64,000 nt of DNA from Oscheius sp. JU75 (GCA_037178855.1 JASJZC010000006.1:6572001-6636000); one strand, 5' to 3'. Shown: positions 22,972-35,101, counted from the stretch's first letter. Translations and numbers: made by a program. Notes: generated by a model not told the origin, from the sequence alone.

Positions 22972-24760
22972 AGGAGACAGTCCCTCGTCTGGAGGCGGTT
23001 CCCCTCCAGAAATCTTGTCTCGACACGTCTGCCCAACTACGTGCATTGTTTGCGGCGACGAAGCTACCGGATATCATTATGAGGTCAGTTAGCCGAGAGT
23101 TCAGCTTCTAGTATTAGTGTGAGGCAAATGATCAATGGGAAATAAATGCAGAGGGACAAAAGTTTTGTGAAAAGTAGTAATATCTGGCGCTAAGTAGACA
23201 ACAACAGTATAGACGAATAACTGGCCAAAATGTCGATCTGTTTTAGCCTCGACAGGCTTTGACATGACAGATAAATATGACAGCCTTGTAAGTTTAGACT
23301 TTATTCGACAAGTTACACGAACAGATTGAGAGACAGAGATAGACTTATAGTGTTCGCCTTCCTTACAGGTCCCTTCTTGTAACGGCTGCAAAACCTTCTT
23401 CCGACGAACGGTCATGACCCAGAGGAACTACGTTTGTAAGGCAGGCTGGAATTGTTTTGAAATCTTGCCACGGGAGAGACGATGTTTCTGCAGAGCTTGT
23501 CGTTTTAAGCAGTGTGTGGATGTCGGAATGAATCCATTGGCGATTCAAACGCAGGACGATCTCACGGAGAACAGCCTGGTCAGAGCTATTGTTCGGAAAA
23601 GGACAGCCAGTCAACAAGCTTCGACTTCCGGCTCGGATAACAACAAGCTAGTAAGTTTTGTGGCGAGTACCATTGCAATCAAGTTACAGATTCCCGTCCG
23701 GATGAGTACAGTAGACCAAGAAATAGCCAATTTGATAGATGGATTACTGTATCTGGAGCTGAAAAAAGATACTCTACGGAAAAGTCGTTACAATCCGAAT
23801 CCGACTACTCTTCCACCTTTAAGAGCTTTTCTAAAGGCTGGTAACGCACTCTCCCTAGGAGATCGAGTAGGAGTGAGGTTTTTGTCTAAAAACCTTTCTA
23901 TAAACCATTTCAGCCTATGCCAAATTGGCCCTTACCTAGTAGACCAATGCCCCCAGGTTCTCTCCCACCGGGTGCTCCTCCCAGACCTTTCGACCCCCTT
24001 CGAAAGGATTGGTTCGTCTTCGACATGATGGTCTGCATAGAATACGCCAAGACCTTTCCCTTTTTTTATTATCTATCCGACGAGGATCAACTCATTTTGG
24101 TCAAAAACGTGACAATGTTGACGTTCATGCTCACCCAGGCTTTCTTTTCGTACGAGAACAAGTCGGACGAACTTTATCATCCGGATGGAGGAGCACTTCC
24201 ATCTAGAGCAATGAAAATGCAAGGACCGGAGGGATCTGTTATGCCTCCTGAAAAGTGGGTAACAAGAGGATAGAACCAAATAATCTTTTCAGAGACGATT
24301 TCAGTCGACAGTGGCAGGTCAAGAAGCTGTCTATAGCCCCACTGATTAGGGTGCAAGTGTCGAAGAAGGAATACGTTCTGCTAAAGGCCATTTTATTGTG
24401 CAATGCGGGTGGGTGATTAACTTTCTTGGGTTTCCAATTGAGCGGTTCAGTTTTTACCTATAGTTTTTCAGGACTTGGCGATTTGTCCGATTTTGCTCAA
24501 GATCTCCTAACGAAAGAGAGGGCCCGGCTGTCAAAGGCCCTTCTGAACGTTTGCATGGAGCAAGGGTACTGTCCTTTCCCATCAAAATTAAGTTATTTCT
24601 CTTCAGTAAAATCCACGGTCCTGCTCGCTATGCGGCCATCTTGGCCATGGTCGACACAATCGAACACTTGGCCAGAGACCAGAAAGATCTCCATCTATTG
24701 AGATGTATTTCTTCGCCTCGGCACCATCCAATTCCTTTCCTCGATGATCTGTTGTTGTGA
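22972..24760 (+). CDS. Nuclear hormone receptor (NHR-E), 5' exon not found
   Basis: Exons 22972-23083, 23369-23650, 23690-23872, 23914-24254, 24293-24408, 24472-24565 and 24607-24760 give about 426 residues. The zinc-finger domain is [29 protein letters not shown] and [20 protein letters not shown]. The ligand-binding domain has a proline-rich insert (PMPPGSLPPGAPPRP), [50 protein letters not shown] and [14 protein letters not shown], ending PFLDDLLL. Unlike C and D it has an intron inside the zinc-finger domain after GYHYE, and lacks the intron before RCxCRACRF. The first exon ends in phase 2 and was not identified; the exon relic at 22217 stops before any usable donor. It may be a working gene with an unseen start, or one that has lost it. 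Confidence 0.85.
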
Positions 24761-24940
24761 TATTTCCGTAAAAAAGTGACTTTCTGATCGAGATCGAATG
24801 TTTTGATCCGACAGACGTCCTTCAGACTTATCAAAAATAGAAATCCGGTCGACTCCGAGACACTTTAGGTATTAAAATGAAATAGTGAATCCTGGCTGTT
24901 AAACGGAAAACTTTAATTGTCACAGATCGATTTTCGTTAG

Positions 24941-26111
24941 TTACATCGGGCTAGAAAAGTTTTGATTGGAGTTTACTGAAAAGACTTGCTGAGTAGACTG
25001 TTCTACGTAGCCTGTAACAGGCGCAATTTTCCTTATTCTTCCGAGAAGATGCTTCGAAATCCAACGATTGTACGGGAGAACGAAGTAGAGAGTTCCGAGC
25101 GGAGCCAGAGCTGGTACCAGTCCTAAAATTATCAGGATCACTCTTACTTATTCATATACTACCAACAAAGACGAAACAGGACAGCTCTAAATAGGGATGG
25201 TTGTATATTTTCAAGGCACCCAGGAGGTAGGTGATTACAGCTGAAATGAAAAGACCGGGTAGTACCACCTGATAGGTCAGAGCAGACAGAAGAGTGCTGT
25301 GCATTCTCCTCGAAGTATGGCTCATCAATCGAGTCTTGTTTAAAATCTCTATCGTTTTCCGTCTGCACCAGAAAATGACGAGATAGCACGGATAGACAGG
25401 CAGACAGATATGGATGCAGGTGTAGAGCATTTTCCAATCGAGAATAGAAATGCTGCCTGATACGAAGTGAGGATCCAAGTTGTAGCTAGGAAATCTTGAT
25501 CGAATGATGCTGATAATGGCTTCTTGGTCGTCGAAGGAGAGTGCAAATGTTATCTGAAAAGACTTGTACAGTAGCAGTGACAGAAGCCTCACCAGTTGTA
25601 GAAGCGAGAGTTGATAAAAAACTAAGAGAACGACTAACAGCATTCTGCGAGAAATTTTAAATTCCTTTAAAACCAAATATCGATAGACAAAACTGATTGC
25701 CAGACTGTACATACTGTGAGCGTAAGAGTGGATGGTAATTCCGTGTCTATACTCAGTGATCTCCGACTAGTACATCTGCTCAAAACTCACAAGTCATGAC
25801 AGAACTTCCCTCCAATCAGCTTACACGGCCCACTGGGATAGAAGAAGAGGCTTTCACCCGTTGCAATAACTCTGAAAGAGGAACTGGTTCAATGGTTGTT
25901 CAAACTCAGACCTTTGTTGAACCAAAAAGGCTGTAGAACAGGCCATGAAATCGAAAACTGCACAGTTCAGAATGAGAACAGAGTAGGTTTTCAAGGAGTC
26001 TGGAGTCTTGAACAGAACCAAGAAAATCAAAAATCCATTCGCGACAATTCCAACAGAGTTAGTGAGAGAGTGACAGAACATACACAGGATCTCGAAGTTG
26101 GGCTGGAACAT
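24941..26111 (-). CDS. Srd-like serpentine chemoreceptor 1
   Basis: Seven-transmembrane G-protein coupled receptor of the nematode chemosensory Str/Srd group, expected in sensory cilia membranes. Exons: 25912-26111, 25791-25871, 25593-25746, 25163-25553 and 24941-25122; 335 residues, start MFQPNFEILCMF. Family signs: GIVANGFLIFLVLFKTPDSL, KTYSVLILNCAVFD, SGPCKLIGG, SFVYRYLVL, KMLYTCIHICLPVYPCY, ALTYQVVLPGLF, and near the end LAPLGTLYFVLPYNRW. Tandem with the next receptor, which has the same length and identical internal exon lengths, so a recent duplicate. The ligand is unknown. Confidence 0.9.
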
Positions 26112-26730
26112 TCTGGAAACCGCTTTCGATTGAAGAACAAAGACGAAAGATCTGGTTGTTTTCGCACCAGATTTCAAACAAGAAAACCTCGTTTACTAAA
26201 AATTGACTTGATTGGCTTGTTTTTAAACAAGTCACATAAGTAACAGAATACGAACTCACTGCATCGAGAGTCAAGACCGTCACAAAGAGATGGGTTTGCT
26301 ACAATCTTTAGAGATCAGGTCGTTAAAGGCTTGTTGAAAATGTACATTGAAAAGAGACTCTTTCAAGCGAAATGGCTGTGAATAGTTAAAGGATGATTAG
26401 AATTTCCTTGTTGTTGTCAGTCAATCATTCAGATCAGCTAGTTTTACTTATGCTCACTCTTCGATAATACTCGGTGCTTGAGTAACAGAATAAGTTTATA
26501 TTGACAGGTACGAGAACAAACACCATTCTCAACAAAACGGGTACAAAATCACCTGGGCAGCGAAAGCCGGTGAAATCATCTGCTGTTCCAATTTAGAAAG
26601 TTGTACTTTAAAAGATACAGCGTGGTTTCTCTGTTTTAATTTTGAGAATGCGCTGTCAACCTCAAAAGACTATTCACGGATAGCATAAAAGTCTAAAAGT
26701 ACAGATGACTAAGATCACATCAAGTGTTTA
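26112..26730. other. Intergenic between two receptor genes
   Basis: Holds the upstream region of receptor 1 and the downstream region of receptor 2. No other feature seen. Confidence 0.5.
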
Positions 26731-27912
26731 TTAGACCTGATTCTGTGAAAAACTGAACGATGATCTTGTCGGAATAGTCAACGAGTAGACTGGTCTCTGC
26801 CCATTTGACGTTACAGGTCTGACTTTTGCGAAAGGAGAAAGTATGGTCTTTCGGATCCAACGATTGTAGGGCAGGACGAAGTAGAGGGTCCCGAGAGGAG
26901 CCAAAGAAGGTACCAGGCCTCAAATTCATTACTTTGGGTTTCAAAGATTGTTCGGGATTCAATTCTTTCCAGACTCACCTACGAAGACGAAGCATGACAG
27001 CTCCAGGTAAGGATGATGGTAGATCTGGAATGCTCCCAGGATGTAGACAGAGACAGCTGCAATGAACAATCCAGGTAGAAATACTTGGTAAGTGAGTGCA
27101 TGAAGAAGTGTCCGATGCATCCTCTTCGTCTTCTCGTTCATAAACTTCGACCGTTCCAAAAAGTTAATCGTTTTCTGTCGACACCAAAAAATAGTCAAGT
27201 AGCAGGGAAAAACAGGAACACAGATATGGATACAGGTGTAGAGCATCTTCCATTCGAGGATGCTCAGACTTCCAGAAACGAAGTTGGTATCCAGATCATA
27301 GTTGGGGAAGCGATCATGGATAATTTTCATGATTTCAGATTGGTTATCATAGGAAAGGGAGAAAGTTATCTGGGAGAAACTAAGAAGAAAGAACTAGTGC
27401 TTACGAGCTGAAGAAGAGATAGTTGATAGATTGCAGCCAAGATCATGAACAGTCCTTTCCTTGAAATCTTGATTCCTCGAAGAACCAAATAACGATAGAC
27501 AAAACTGACAGTCAGACTCCACATACTGTGGGTATAACAGTGAAGCGTGATTGTGTGTCTGCAACAAAAAATAAACAAAGCTTGCGAGAAATTGCTACAG
27601 AGTGTGACAGAAACGTCCTCCAATGAGTCTGCACGGTCCACTTGGCTCAAAGAACAAGCTTGTTCCGGTCGGGATGATTCTAAGAAAAACAAGCGTCATT
27701 TCGTGCAAAAATAGTTACCTCTGCTGAACCATCAAGGCCGTCGAACAGGCTATTAGATCAAAAATAGCACAGTTCAGAATAAGGACAGAGTAAGTTTTCA
27801 AACTTTCCGGCGTCTTAAAACGGACCAAAAAAATAAGTAGTCCATTGGCCAGAATACCAGTTCCATTGCTCAGAACATGGCACAGAATACAGAATATTTC
27901 AAAAGTAAACAT
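26731..27912 (-). CDS. Srd-like serpentine chemoreceptor 2
   Basis: Exons 27719-27912, 27599-27679, 27405-27558, 26979-27369 and 26731-26918; 335 residues, start MFTFEIFCILCHVL. It shows the same landmarks as receptor 1: GILANGLLIFLVRFKTPESL, SGPCRLIGGRFC, SFVYRYLVLRGI, YTCIHICVPVFPCYL, ALTYQVFLPGLFIAAV and LAPLGTLYFVLPYNRW. Internal exons (81, 154 and 391 bases) equal those of receptor 1. The C-terminal tail is Ser/Thr-rich. No inactivating change seen. Confidence 0.92.
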
Positions 27913-28222
27913 CGTTTCGGAATGAGAAACAGTGAAAATGATGTCCGACTAGCCTTTTAAAGACTCTCGTACATGTGTCAATATGTCCAAAGTAGCCACC
28001 TTTTTGTCGATCAGCCTAATGAAGACGAGAGTACGAGTTCAGAAGAAAAGGTAGTCTAGTCCAAAGATGAGTGCTGGAAAATATTTGTAGTTCGAGTGAT
28101 CTCTCTCAGCTGTTGAGCATCATTTCTGTTTCAGGACACGGGGTTAATCTACTCAATATACAAAAAGACACTGTGACGATAGATTCTGGAAATCGCTCGT
28201 CTGCAGGTCAAATGCCTCTGGC
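27913..28222. other. Intergenic, no gene seen
   Basis: Upstream of receptor 2; nothing further recognised. Confidence 0.5.
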
Positions 28223-28223
28223 A

Positions 28224-28891
28224 TTAAAGCGAATGTCCGGACCTTTTTAGCACAGAAAAGTTAAAGTTCAGACGGGTTAACAAGTCATTGTAAGTCAAGA
28301 TTGCCCCGACTTTCAGTCTTTGCAGTTCACTTGTACTGGAAGGTTGTGTCTTTTTGACTAGGAAATGGCCATGAAGCAGGTTTTGAGATATTATATCAGA
28401 GCAAACGATTTCCACAGAAATAACAAGTCACTCATCTAGTAAAATCCACACTTTGGGTAAAAGAACTTTAGAATTTCTAGGTAGACAGGAGAAAGTGAGA
28501 TGAAGGATTTCCGAATTATGTAAATCCGCGTATTTTATCCTTAAACTCTTTAGATCCATTTCATTTTCATTTAGAGTAGTTGCAGAGAAAGCAAGGAGCA
28601 AAGTGCTCTCAGAGTTTTTGGAAGCAGCAACCAATTTCTGTTGTCAGAAGCGAAACACTAATTGATACCATAGTTGTCAGAAATGTTGCACAAAAAGTGC
28701 TTTAATTACTGCCACAGTATTGTGGCAGAGATTAGGGCTTGTTTTAGAAATGGCAACTTGGAGCGCCTATATTTAGGTTATAATGGGAAATAAACTGCAT
28801 AAACTACATATATTCGTGATCAGCGCGTTTTTCTCTACAAGATCCATATAAAAACTCGTAGTCGAAAAAACGGTCCGGACACTCGCTTTAA
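28224..28891. mobile_element. Non-autonomous TIR element in TTAA sites
   Basis: Ends are inverted repeats: AGCGAATGTCCGGACC at 28228-28243 and its complement with one change (AGCGAGTGTCCGGACC) at 28872-28887. Both are flanked by TTAA (28224-28227 and 28888-28891). TTAA duplication is the signature of piggyBac-type insertion. The 660-bp interior has no transposase-like frame, so this is a MITE-like element. No second copy was noticed in the window. Confidence 0.75.
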
Positions 28892-29508
28892 GAGGATTGT
28901 TAGAAGGATGGTTCAAAGCCTACTGCGACTGAACAACTCTCGGACGATTGAACTTCTTAGAAAAACACCTGCCATGAAAACAAAACGAATTTACATAGAT
29001 TTTTTAACGATTTCTTCTTCGAAAAAAAGAGACGATTAGCCAGGACCTCGCGATTGGCTCCAGAAGGCAGTGCGGGATGACGACCCATGGATGCTGCTTT
29101 CGATTAAATGGAGTTCTTTACAAAATTGTTCCTTACGATAGCGTTTTTTCCCAAACAGTTTCGCAACACAGCTGGTTCAATTGAGATTTATTGCATTTTG
29201 TGAACTGTCCTGTCGAGAAGAATTTGCTTCAGTTTCTCTACTATCAAAACGCGAGCCGTGGAAAGAGACGGCGACGCCGTTGGAGACAACTGGTTTAAAA
29301 GTAGATTCTCCTTCCCGTGCAGTTTTATGATGATTTTTGAAAGGCTCGTAAGCATATATATCTAGACAGAGAGTCTCCGCTGGTCTCCGAACAGATTTCC
29401 ATTTTCCATAATAATTGGTTGCACCCCAGTTCATAGATCTGTCCGGGTGCAGTTTGCTCCATCCAGAACTCGTAAAAGCGCCTAGATAAGACTAACAACA
29501 CACGTGCA
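28892..29508. other. Upstream region of the carboxypeptidase gene
   Basis: No supported gene; presumed promoter. Short frames on the minus strand show no similarity. Confidence 0.5.
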
Positions 29509-31262
29509 ATGTTGCCGAGTCCACTGCTTTTGTTTCCTCTCCTCGTCGGTTCCATCCACGGAGGCTACACCCCTGACATTGTCTCCAGTCTTCCTGGACA
29601 GAACTTTACTCCAAACTTCATCCACTATTCCGGGTTCCTGCAAGCTTCCTCAACTAGATACCTTCATTACTGGCTGACCGAGTCCATCAGGACTCCAGAG
29701 ACTGCTCCTCTAATTTTGTGGCTCAGTGGTGGTCCAGGGTGTTCGGCTCTGGGGAATTTGCTAAGAGAAAATGGACCATTTCACTTGTCCAATTACGGAA
29801 ACACAGTATATTTCAACAAGTGGACGTGGAATAATGTGAGTCTGTCACAAAGGACAGTCCAAGAGTCGGTTTCAGTTTGCTAACGTCTTATACGTCGAGG
29901 CTCCAGCCGGAGTGGGTTACTCATACGCAACTGACGGAAATTTGGCCACTGATGACGACTTGGCTTCTTTGAACAACTACAACTCATTAGTACACAAATT
30001 TTTCTTGGACCCTTATAAACATGTTCAGCTCTCATTCCTCCAAAAGTTTCCAGAATACCAAGGCCGTGATCTCTACATTACAGGAGAATCGTATGCCGGG
30101 ATCTTCTTGTCAACTTTAGGCGTTCGACTGAAGAACGATCCTTCCAATTTCCCTAATTTTAAGGTAGTTATTTTTGGGACTCACTGAACTGGATACATTC
30201 CAGGGTCTTGCCGTCGGCAACGGGTACATGGACATTGCTTTAAACCAGAACACTCTCATTCCGATCTACTACTATCATGCTTTGATCAGAGACGAGTTGG
30301 CTACCCTTCTTCAAAAATCGATAGAACTTTCAGACTCTACATGCGAATCCGCGACCAATGTTGCAACGGGACCATGGAAATCTGTGACATTACTAGAAAC
30401 ATGACCCAAGATTGTACAGATTGGGTCAATGAGGCTCTGGCTGCCGGCGATCAACTGAATATTATGAACCTCTACGACACATGCTATTTGGACGGATCCG
30501 GGAACACGGTACCCGGAAAATTGAGCTACATCAAGGCGAGTCACTACGCAAGGATGGGATTCCAGTCGACTGGGAAGTTTGCTGCTGATCTGCCTCTTTG
30601 TGCTCAGACTGACAACACGTACAATTACTTGAACAGAGCCGATGTCCGGAAAGCCCTTCATATTCCCTCGAGTCTGCCATCCTGGTGCGATTGTTGGTGA
30701 GCCTTTTTGCTCCGAATGGTTTTAGAAAACGGTTCACGTGATGCGGAAGAGATAAGACATAGAATGTTGCAGGAATCGGGAGTGATCACTTAGAAATATT
30801 TTTCAGCGACAATGTTGGCAGCCGCTACACGACCATCTACCAGAACATGTACCAACAAGTTCAGAATCTTAATGCTGCCGGAATCAGGGTAGATGTTCTC
30901 GGTTCAAATAGACAGGAAAAGCTCAGGTTCTCATGTTCAATGGCGACGTGGACACACTTTGTAGCCACATGATGAACATGAAGTTCGTAACAAATCTTAA
31001 TCGACAAATTCTTGGTCCCGAAAGAGTAAATCTGCCCTGGACTTACAAGGGAGAAACTCCGAATGTTGCCGGCTTCATGACACAGTACACACTAAGTCAG
31101 GACTTTGGTTGTTTTCGGGAAAAGTACAGTTCAGATTTGGATTATTTGACGGTAAGAGGAGCGGGACATTTGTCGCCTGGAGACAAACCAAGGGAAGTTC
31201 TTCAAATGCTTTACAACTGGATCAATGGGAACGACTACTCCAAGCCAGATCCCTTTTCTTGA
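29509..31262 (+). CDS. Secreted serine carboxypeptidase (S10 family)
   Basis: Lysosomal or secreted exopeptidase removing C-terminal residues, 495 residues in six exons: 29509-29835, 29876-30163, 30204-30295, 30334-30696, 30807-30888 and 30927-31262. Signal peptide MLPSPLLLFPLLVGSIHGG. Substrate-site motif WLSGGPGCSALG (the family usually has WLNGGPGCSS), EAPAGVGYSY, nucleophile GESYAG (Ser about 181), catalytic Asp in FNGDVDTLC and His in RGAGHLSPGD near the end. Cysteines around DQCCNGTMEIC match the family insert. An apparent frame break near 30296 is resolved by a 38-nt intron with a GTTGGC donor. Similar to nematode ctsa-type carboxypeptidases; probably active. Confidence 0.95.
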
Positions 31263-31593
31263 TTCGGAATTGAAACAAAGTCGACCTGTTTGTTCAGAGG
31301 AGAGAGTGAGAGAGGCGGAGGTGTCTCACCCGAATGATCTTGGGTATATGTGCGAGAAGAAAACGGAACGGAAGGATCGCTGTCCAGCTCCGGGTTTTGG
31401 ATTTCAAGTGGATGCGGCGTTTCGTTAAGCGCAAATTGACAATTGATCGTTCAGAGTGAAATGCTAATGATTTGCTTTCCAGTTAAACGAGCCACTTACA
31501 GTTTGTTTTTTACAGCTCAATAATAGAACGACTTTATTTGGTAAATAACAATATCTTTTCGGACCCGAATCAAAAACGAAGAGCGGATTGAGA

Positions 31594-32374
31594 TCAATAA
31601 ACAGACGAGGCTTCAACATTGAACGAGACCGAAGAATGACGTAGTCGATGCTCTTCCAAGTCTTTCAGATAACGGTAACAGCGGTAGGTGACCCAGGCGA
31701 ACCAGGCATTTAATATCAGACCGATCAAGATGGCTGTGTCGAGGAAAACCGCCACAATTCGAACCACTGAAATGGTTTGTTTCAATGCGTGTTGGTACTG
31801 AACTCACAGAAATATGGGTCGACATTCTCCTTAGCTTGAATGCTCTTTTGGAGATCTTCATGCTCCGAAGTGTCCACGTATTTCTGAAATATCATTTTTT
31901 TCTCTGTCACACTCTTTCCTACCTTCAAATATTTGCCGAAAAACGATTCGGGATTCACGATGGCGATTGTGGTGGCGACCATCAGAGCCAGTGTGCAAAC
32001 TGTTGAGAAGACAATGTAGAAAAGAAAAGGGAGAGTCCATTTCGATCGAAGTCTCTTGATTCCGATGAAGAGAAAGACGAGAGTCAGGGCCTCGATAGCC
32101 ATAATCACGTATTCGATTATAGTCCAGGTCATGTTTTCCTTGGCAAAGAAGCCATGGAAGAGACTAAAGAAGAGCAGGATGGCAGAGACGATGCCGACTA
32201 TTTGACCCCCTTGCTAAAACTTGTTGTTGTTTTATTCCAATCCATGTCACTGTCACAGAGAGTCAGAAATAGGAAATATTCGATACTCACCAAAACGTGA
32301 ACCGTACCACAGCAGCACTTGTATTTGTCGTCAAAGTGTGGAAAAGTCGTTGATCCTCGATCAGGCTTCATCAT
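31594..32374 (-). CDS. Four-TM membrane protein, LAPTM-like family
   Basis: Exons 32291-32374, 31923-32213, 31808-31883 and 31594-31766; 207 residues, start MMKPDRGST. A cysteine cluster (KYKCCCGTVHV) precedes the first of four hydrophobic segments (QIVGIVSAILLFF; YVIMAIEALTLVFLFIGI; FLFYIVFSTVCTLALMVA; VAVFLDTAILIGLILNAWF). The layout is like small nematode tetraspan proteins related to LAPTM4/5 of lysosomal membranes; the assignment rests on layout, not on a diagnostic motif. Related in plan to the gene at 37037-38102. Convergent with the carboxypeptidase gene. Confidence 0.7.
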
Positions 32375-32615
32375 TTCACTAAAAATAATTACGTCAACGA
32401 CGCATAGACAAGGGTAAAAGAGAACTATCACAGACAAAAACATGCACGGTTTGGAAAAACACGACCAGGTGGGTCGGACTCACAATGGGGTGGAGAGAGT
32501 GAGAATTGATCGAATGAAAAGGTCTGTTCGGGAAAAAGCGAGCTAAATGAGTCAGAAATTGGCCTATAGCAATGATTTAGTAGTTTAGCTAAGGAGAAAA
32601 ACAAGAAGTGGATTA

Positions 32616-32666
32616 ACGGGCGGCGTGGGTGAAAACCACGAATCCTAACCACTAGACCACATGGGA
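32616..32666 (-). pseudogene. Truncated tRNA-Glu (TTC)
   Basis: On the minus strand the first two thirds of a tRNA-Glu are intact: acceptor strand TCCCATG, D arm TGGTCTAGTGGTTAGGA, and an anticodon loop with TTC. After the variable region the T arm (expected GGTTCGA) and the 3' acceptor strand are replaced by unrelated sequence. Cannot form a cloverleaf; a 3' truncated relic. Confidence 0.8.
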
Positions 32667-33294
32667 GGATATGTGCGCCAAAACATTTTCAAACTTCATA
32701 ACCATTAGTAAAATTGTCATGAGAAAGGATAGAGTATCAAAAATCAGCACGCGACTGGCAGGAAAAGACGAAGGTCAAAGAGATTTGTGTGTGTCTCATG
32801 GTTTAGAGACGCCGCCATATCAAGGACACCTCGTTTTTTTTTTTTTTAACTTTTGCCGCTCGAAATTATATTTCTGAAGAGAAGATTAGAGATGAAAAGG
32901 TGTAAATATCAGGGAATGTTTACCAGATGTGCTGATATTGTTGTGGGGAAGGGGGGGAAATCAATGTAAAAGTTGATCAGACGCGTATGAAAAATGTGTT
33001 AGCCACAGACCGTGCGTCAAGGTTAGAAAGGTTCTGAATAAAAAGAAGTTTGGTCGATTGCTGTCGGAATAGTTCTCGAAATAGGAGGGAAAGGAAAACA
33101 AGTGTAAAAAGTAGAGAAACCTGAAAGAAAGAGAAGATATGAAGACAAAGTGAGTTAGTAAAGGTTAGACAGAGAGAACGATTCGGATACTCAAGAAATC
33201 TAGCTTGGAAAGACGCACAGGATACCTTCGAACTTTTTCGGACAAGAAGTCTTATGAACTTCTTAGCTGTCTTTTGATTCATCGAATCACATCA
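32667..33294. other. Intergenic, no gene seen
   Basis: Contains a poly(T) run near 32835 but no supported coding feature. Confidence 0.5.
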
Positions 33295-33367
33295 GCCCGG
33301 TTAGCTCAGTCGGTAGAGCACCAGACTCTTAATCTGGCTGTCGCGGGTTCGAGCCCCGCATCGGGCT
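33295..33367 (+). tRNA. tRNA-Lys (CTT)
   Basis: A 73-base cloverleaf: acceptor GCCCGGT paired with ATCGGGC (G-C rich, one wobble-type end), D arm GCTC-GAGC, anticodon arm CCAGA-CTCTTAA-TCTGG with anticodon CTT, T arm GCGGG-TTCGAGC-CCCGC. A T-run terminator follows (TTTTT at about 33374). Identical in all 73 bases to the minus-strand copy at 50473-50545. Confidence 0.97.
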
Positions 33368-33798
33368 TTCACATTTTTGCATTTCTCTTGAATAAAACAA
33401 AAGGTTTTTGGAAAGTCGTCTCGTGTTTGAAAAGACAAAATGTCAATTGCACTGCTGACTATTAGAATGGCGGCTAGTTCGCCGAATAGCACAGATGGCC
33501 TCCGCGCCGTCACTTTCAAAAGGGAAAGTCACCGATCTTTGTTGTTGGTTCAATTTCGGCTAAGGAAATGGAAATGAGTTTGCAAAACGAGGAAAAGTAT
33601 AATTATTTATTGCCAAAACAATGACTATTTTTAAAGGAGCGAAGGGGAAAAACTGGTTCCTGTTCGCCCAACTCGTAGTTTGATGTGTTCCAGAGGAAGG
33701 GAGCCCAAAGGACGTTTGGTTGTTTTCTTTTCTAGTACGACTTTTGAAGAAATCTGAGGAATAGGTAAAGGAAAGATCATAAATCAGATTTATTCAAA
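33368..33798. other. Intergenic, no gene seen
   Basis: No supported feature apart from the pol III T-run. Confidence 0.5.
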
Positions 33799-35101
33799 CT
33801 ACGAAATGGAACTGTAGAAGGCTTGAACCTTATTGTTTGGTTTCTTGCGAAACAGATTTGTGCTTATCCATTCTCGGTAGGGTCGAAGGTAATAGAGTCG
33901 GACCAGTGGACTCAGAGCAGGAATGAGACTGACAAGCAAGGTTGTTGTGCTTTCAATGGCTGAATGGTAGACAAGGTCGAGAGCTGCCATAATGTAGAGA
34001 AAGAGAGAGAAAATGTAGACGGCTGGGAGCACTGCTTGACATGTTAGGGCCTGAAACACTTCAACTTTTGTTTCTGATATGTCTTTCGGAACTTCGGAAT
34101 CTGTCTCTTGATACCTATGTCTTTGTCTCATGTTCCTTCTCCAAACTCACATGAAGAAGTTGAGCATGAAGCTGCCGCGTCTTCTGACTCATACTTTCCA
34201 TTCTTTCCAAAGTTCTCAGGCTCATGTTCCGACACCAGAAAATAACTCCATAGATGGGGAAAATGGGCAGACTCATGTGAAGAGTAAAATACAAGACTCG
34301 AGGATCGAGAATGTTCGGAACTCCGAAGACGGTGCTACTTTGAAAATTGTATTTCCTGAATGTTTGTGTGAATTGTTTTCTAATGATTTTAGAAGTATCG
34401 AAGTTGAAGTTGAAAGTTATCTGTAACTGCTGCTTGATTGTTAATTCAAGTCCCGTTACCAGTTGCGTGAGAGACATGAGGTAGACGCAGAGGAGAAAAA
34501 AGCCTATTTGAAGCCTGTTGACATTGACAGAGCGTATTGCCATGTACCGGAAGACGAAGCAGATCATCAGACTCCACATGTTGTGTGTATAACAGTGGAG
34601 AGTCACAGAGTAGCTGAAAGTGGTTGTGAGACTTCTATCTACCATAATGGTCAGCGTCACCAGACTTAATATTAATCCCCCTATCTAAATTAAAGCTAGC
34701 TACCATTTTTTTGAGATTAATTTATGATCTCTTCGGATCAAAGGATCAAAACGTGTACTCTATTTAGCTTTAAAATGATCTACCTCACTCTACAGAGGTC
34801 TCCTCCAAAGTACTGGCAGAGACCATTGGAGACGAAAAATAGACTTGTTCCATTGGCAAAGATACTGAAAGAGTTCACACTTTTGGTCTTGACTATACAC
34901 TGACCTAGCTTGAACAAAAAGCGCGGTCAAGCAGCTGATCAGGTCACAGAAACCGCTGTTAACCAGTAGTAGAACATAGACTTTGAAACTTGCAGGCGAT
35001 CGGAATATTCCCAGCACGATTTGTAGAAGGTTACATACTATCCCGATCAGGTTGATCAACACGGAAAGACCGTAGAATATAATGGCTATAGCTGAGAGCA
35101 T
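33799..35101 (-). CDS. Srd-like serpentine chemoreceptor 3
   Basis: Exons 34905-35101, 34784-34864, 34460-34613, 34151-34420 and 33799-34050; 317 residues, start MLSAIAIIFYGLSVL. Family signs: VNSGFCDLISCLTALFVQAR, SNGLCQYFGGDLC, HCYTHNMWSLMICFVFRYM, LHMSLPIFPIYGVIFWCRN, ALTCQAVLPAVYIF and SPLVRLYYLRPYREW. Exons 2 and 3 keep the 81 and 154 base lengths of receptors 1 and 2, but the last intron sits earlier (before ALTCQAV rather than in the FVFVG segment). More divergent than the 1-2 pair and separated from it by 6 kb. Confidence 0.9.

Noticed and set aside
30285-30400. Apparent frameshift in the carboxypeptidase
   Set aside because: A 38-nt intron with a GTTGGC donor and TTTCAG acceptor restores the frame and the DQCCNG motif.
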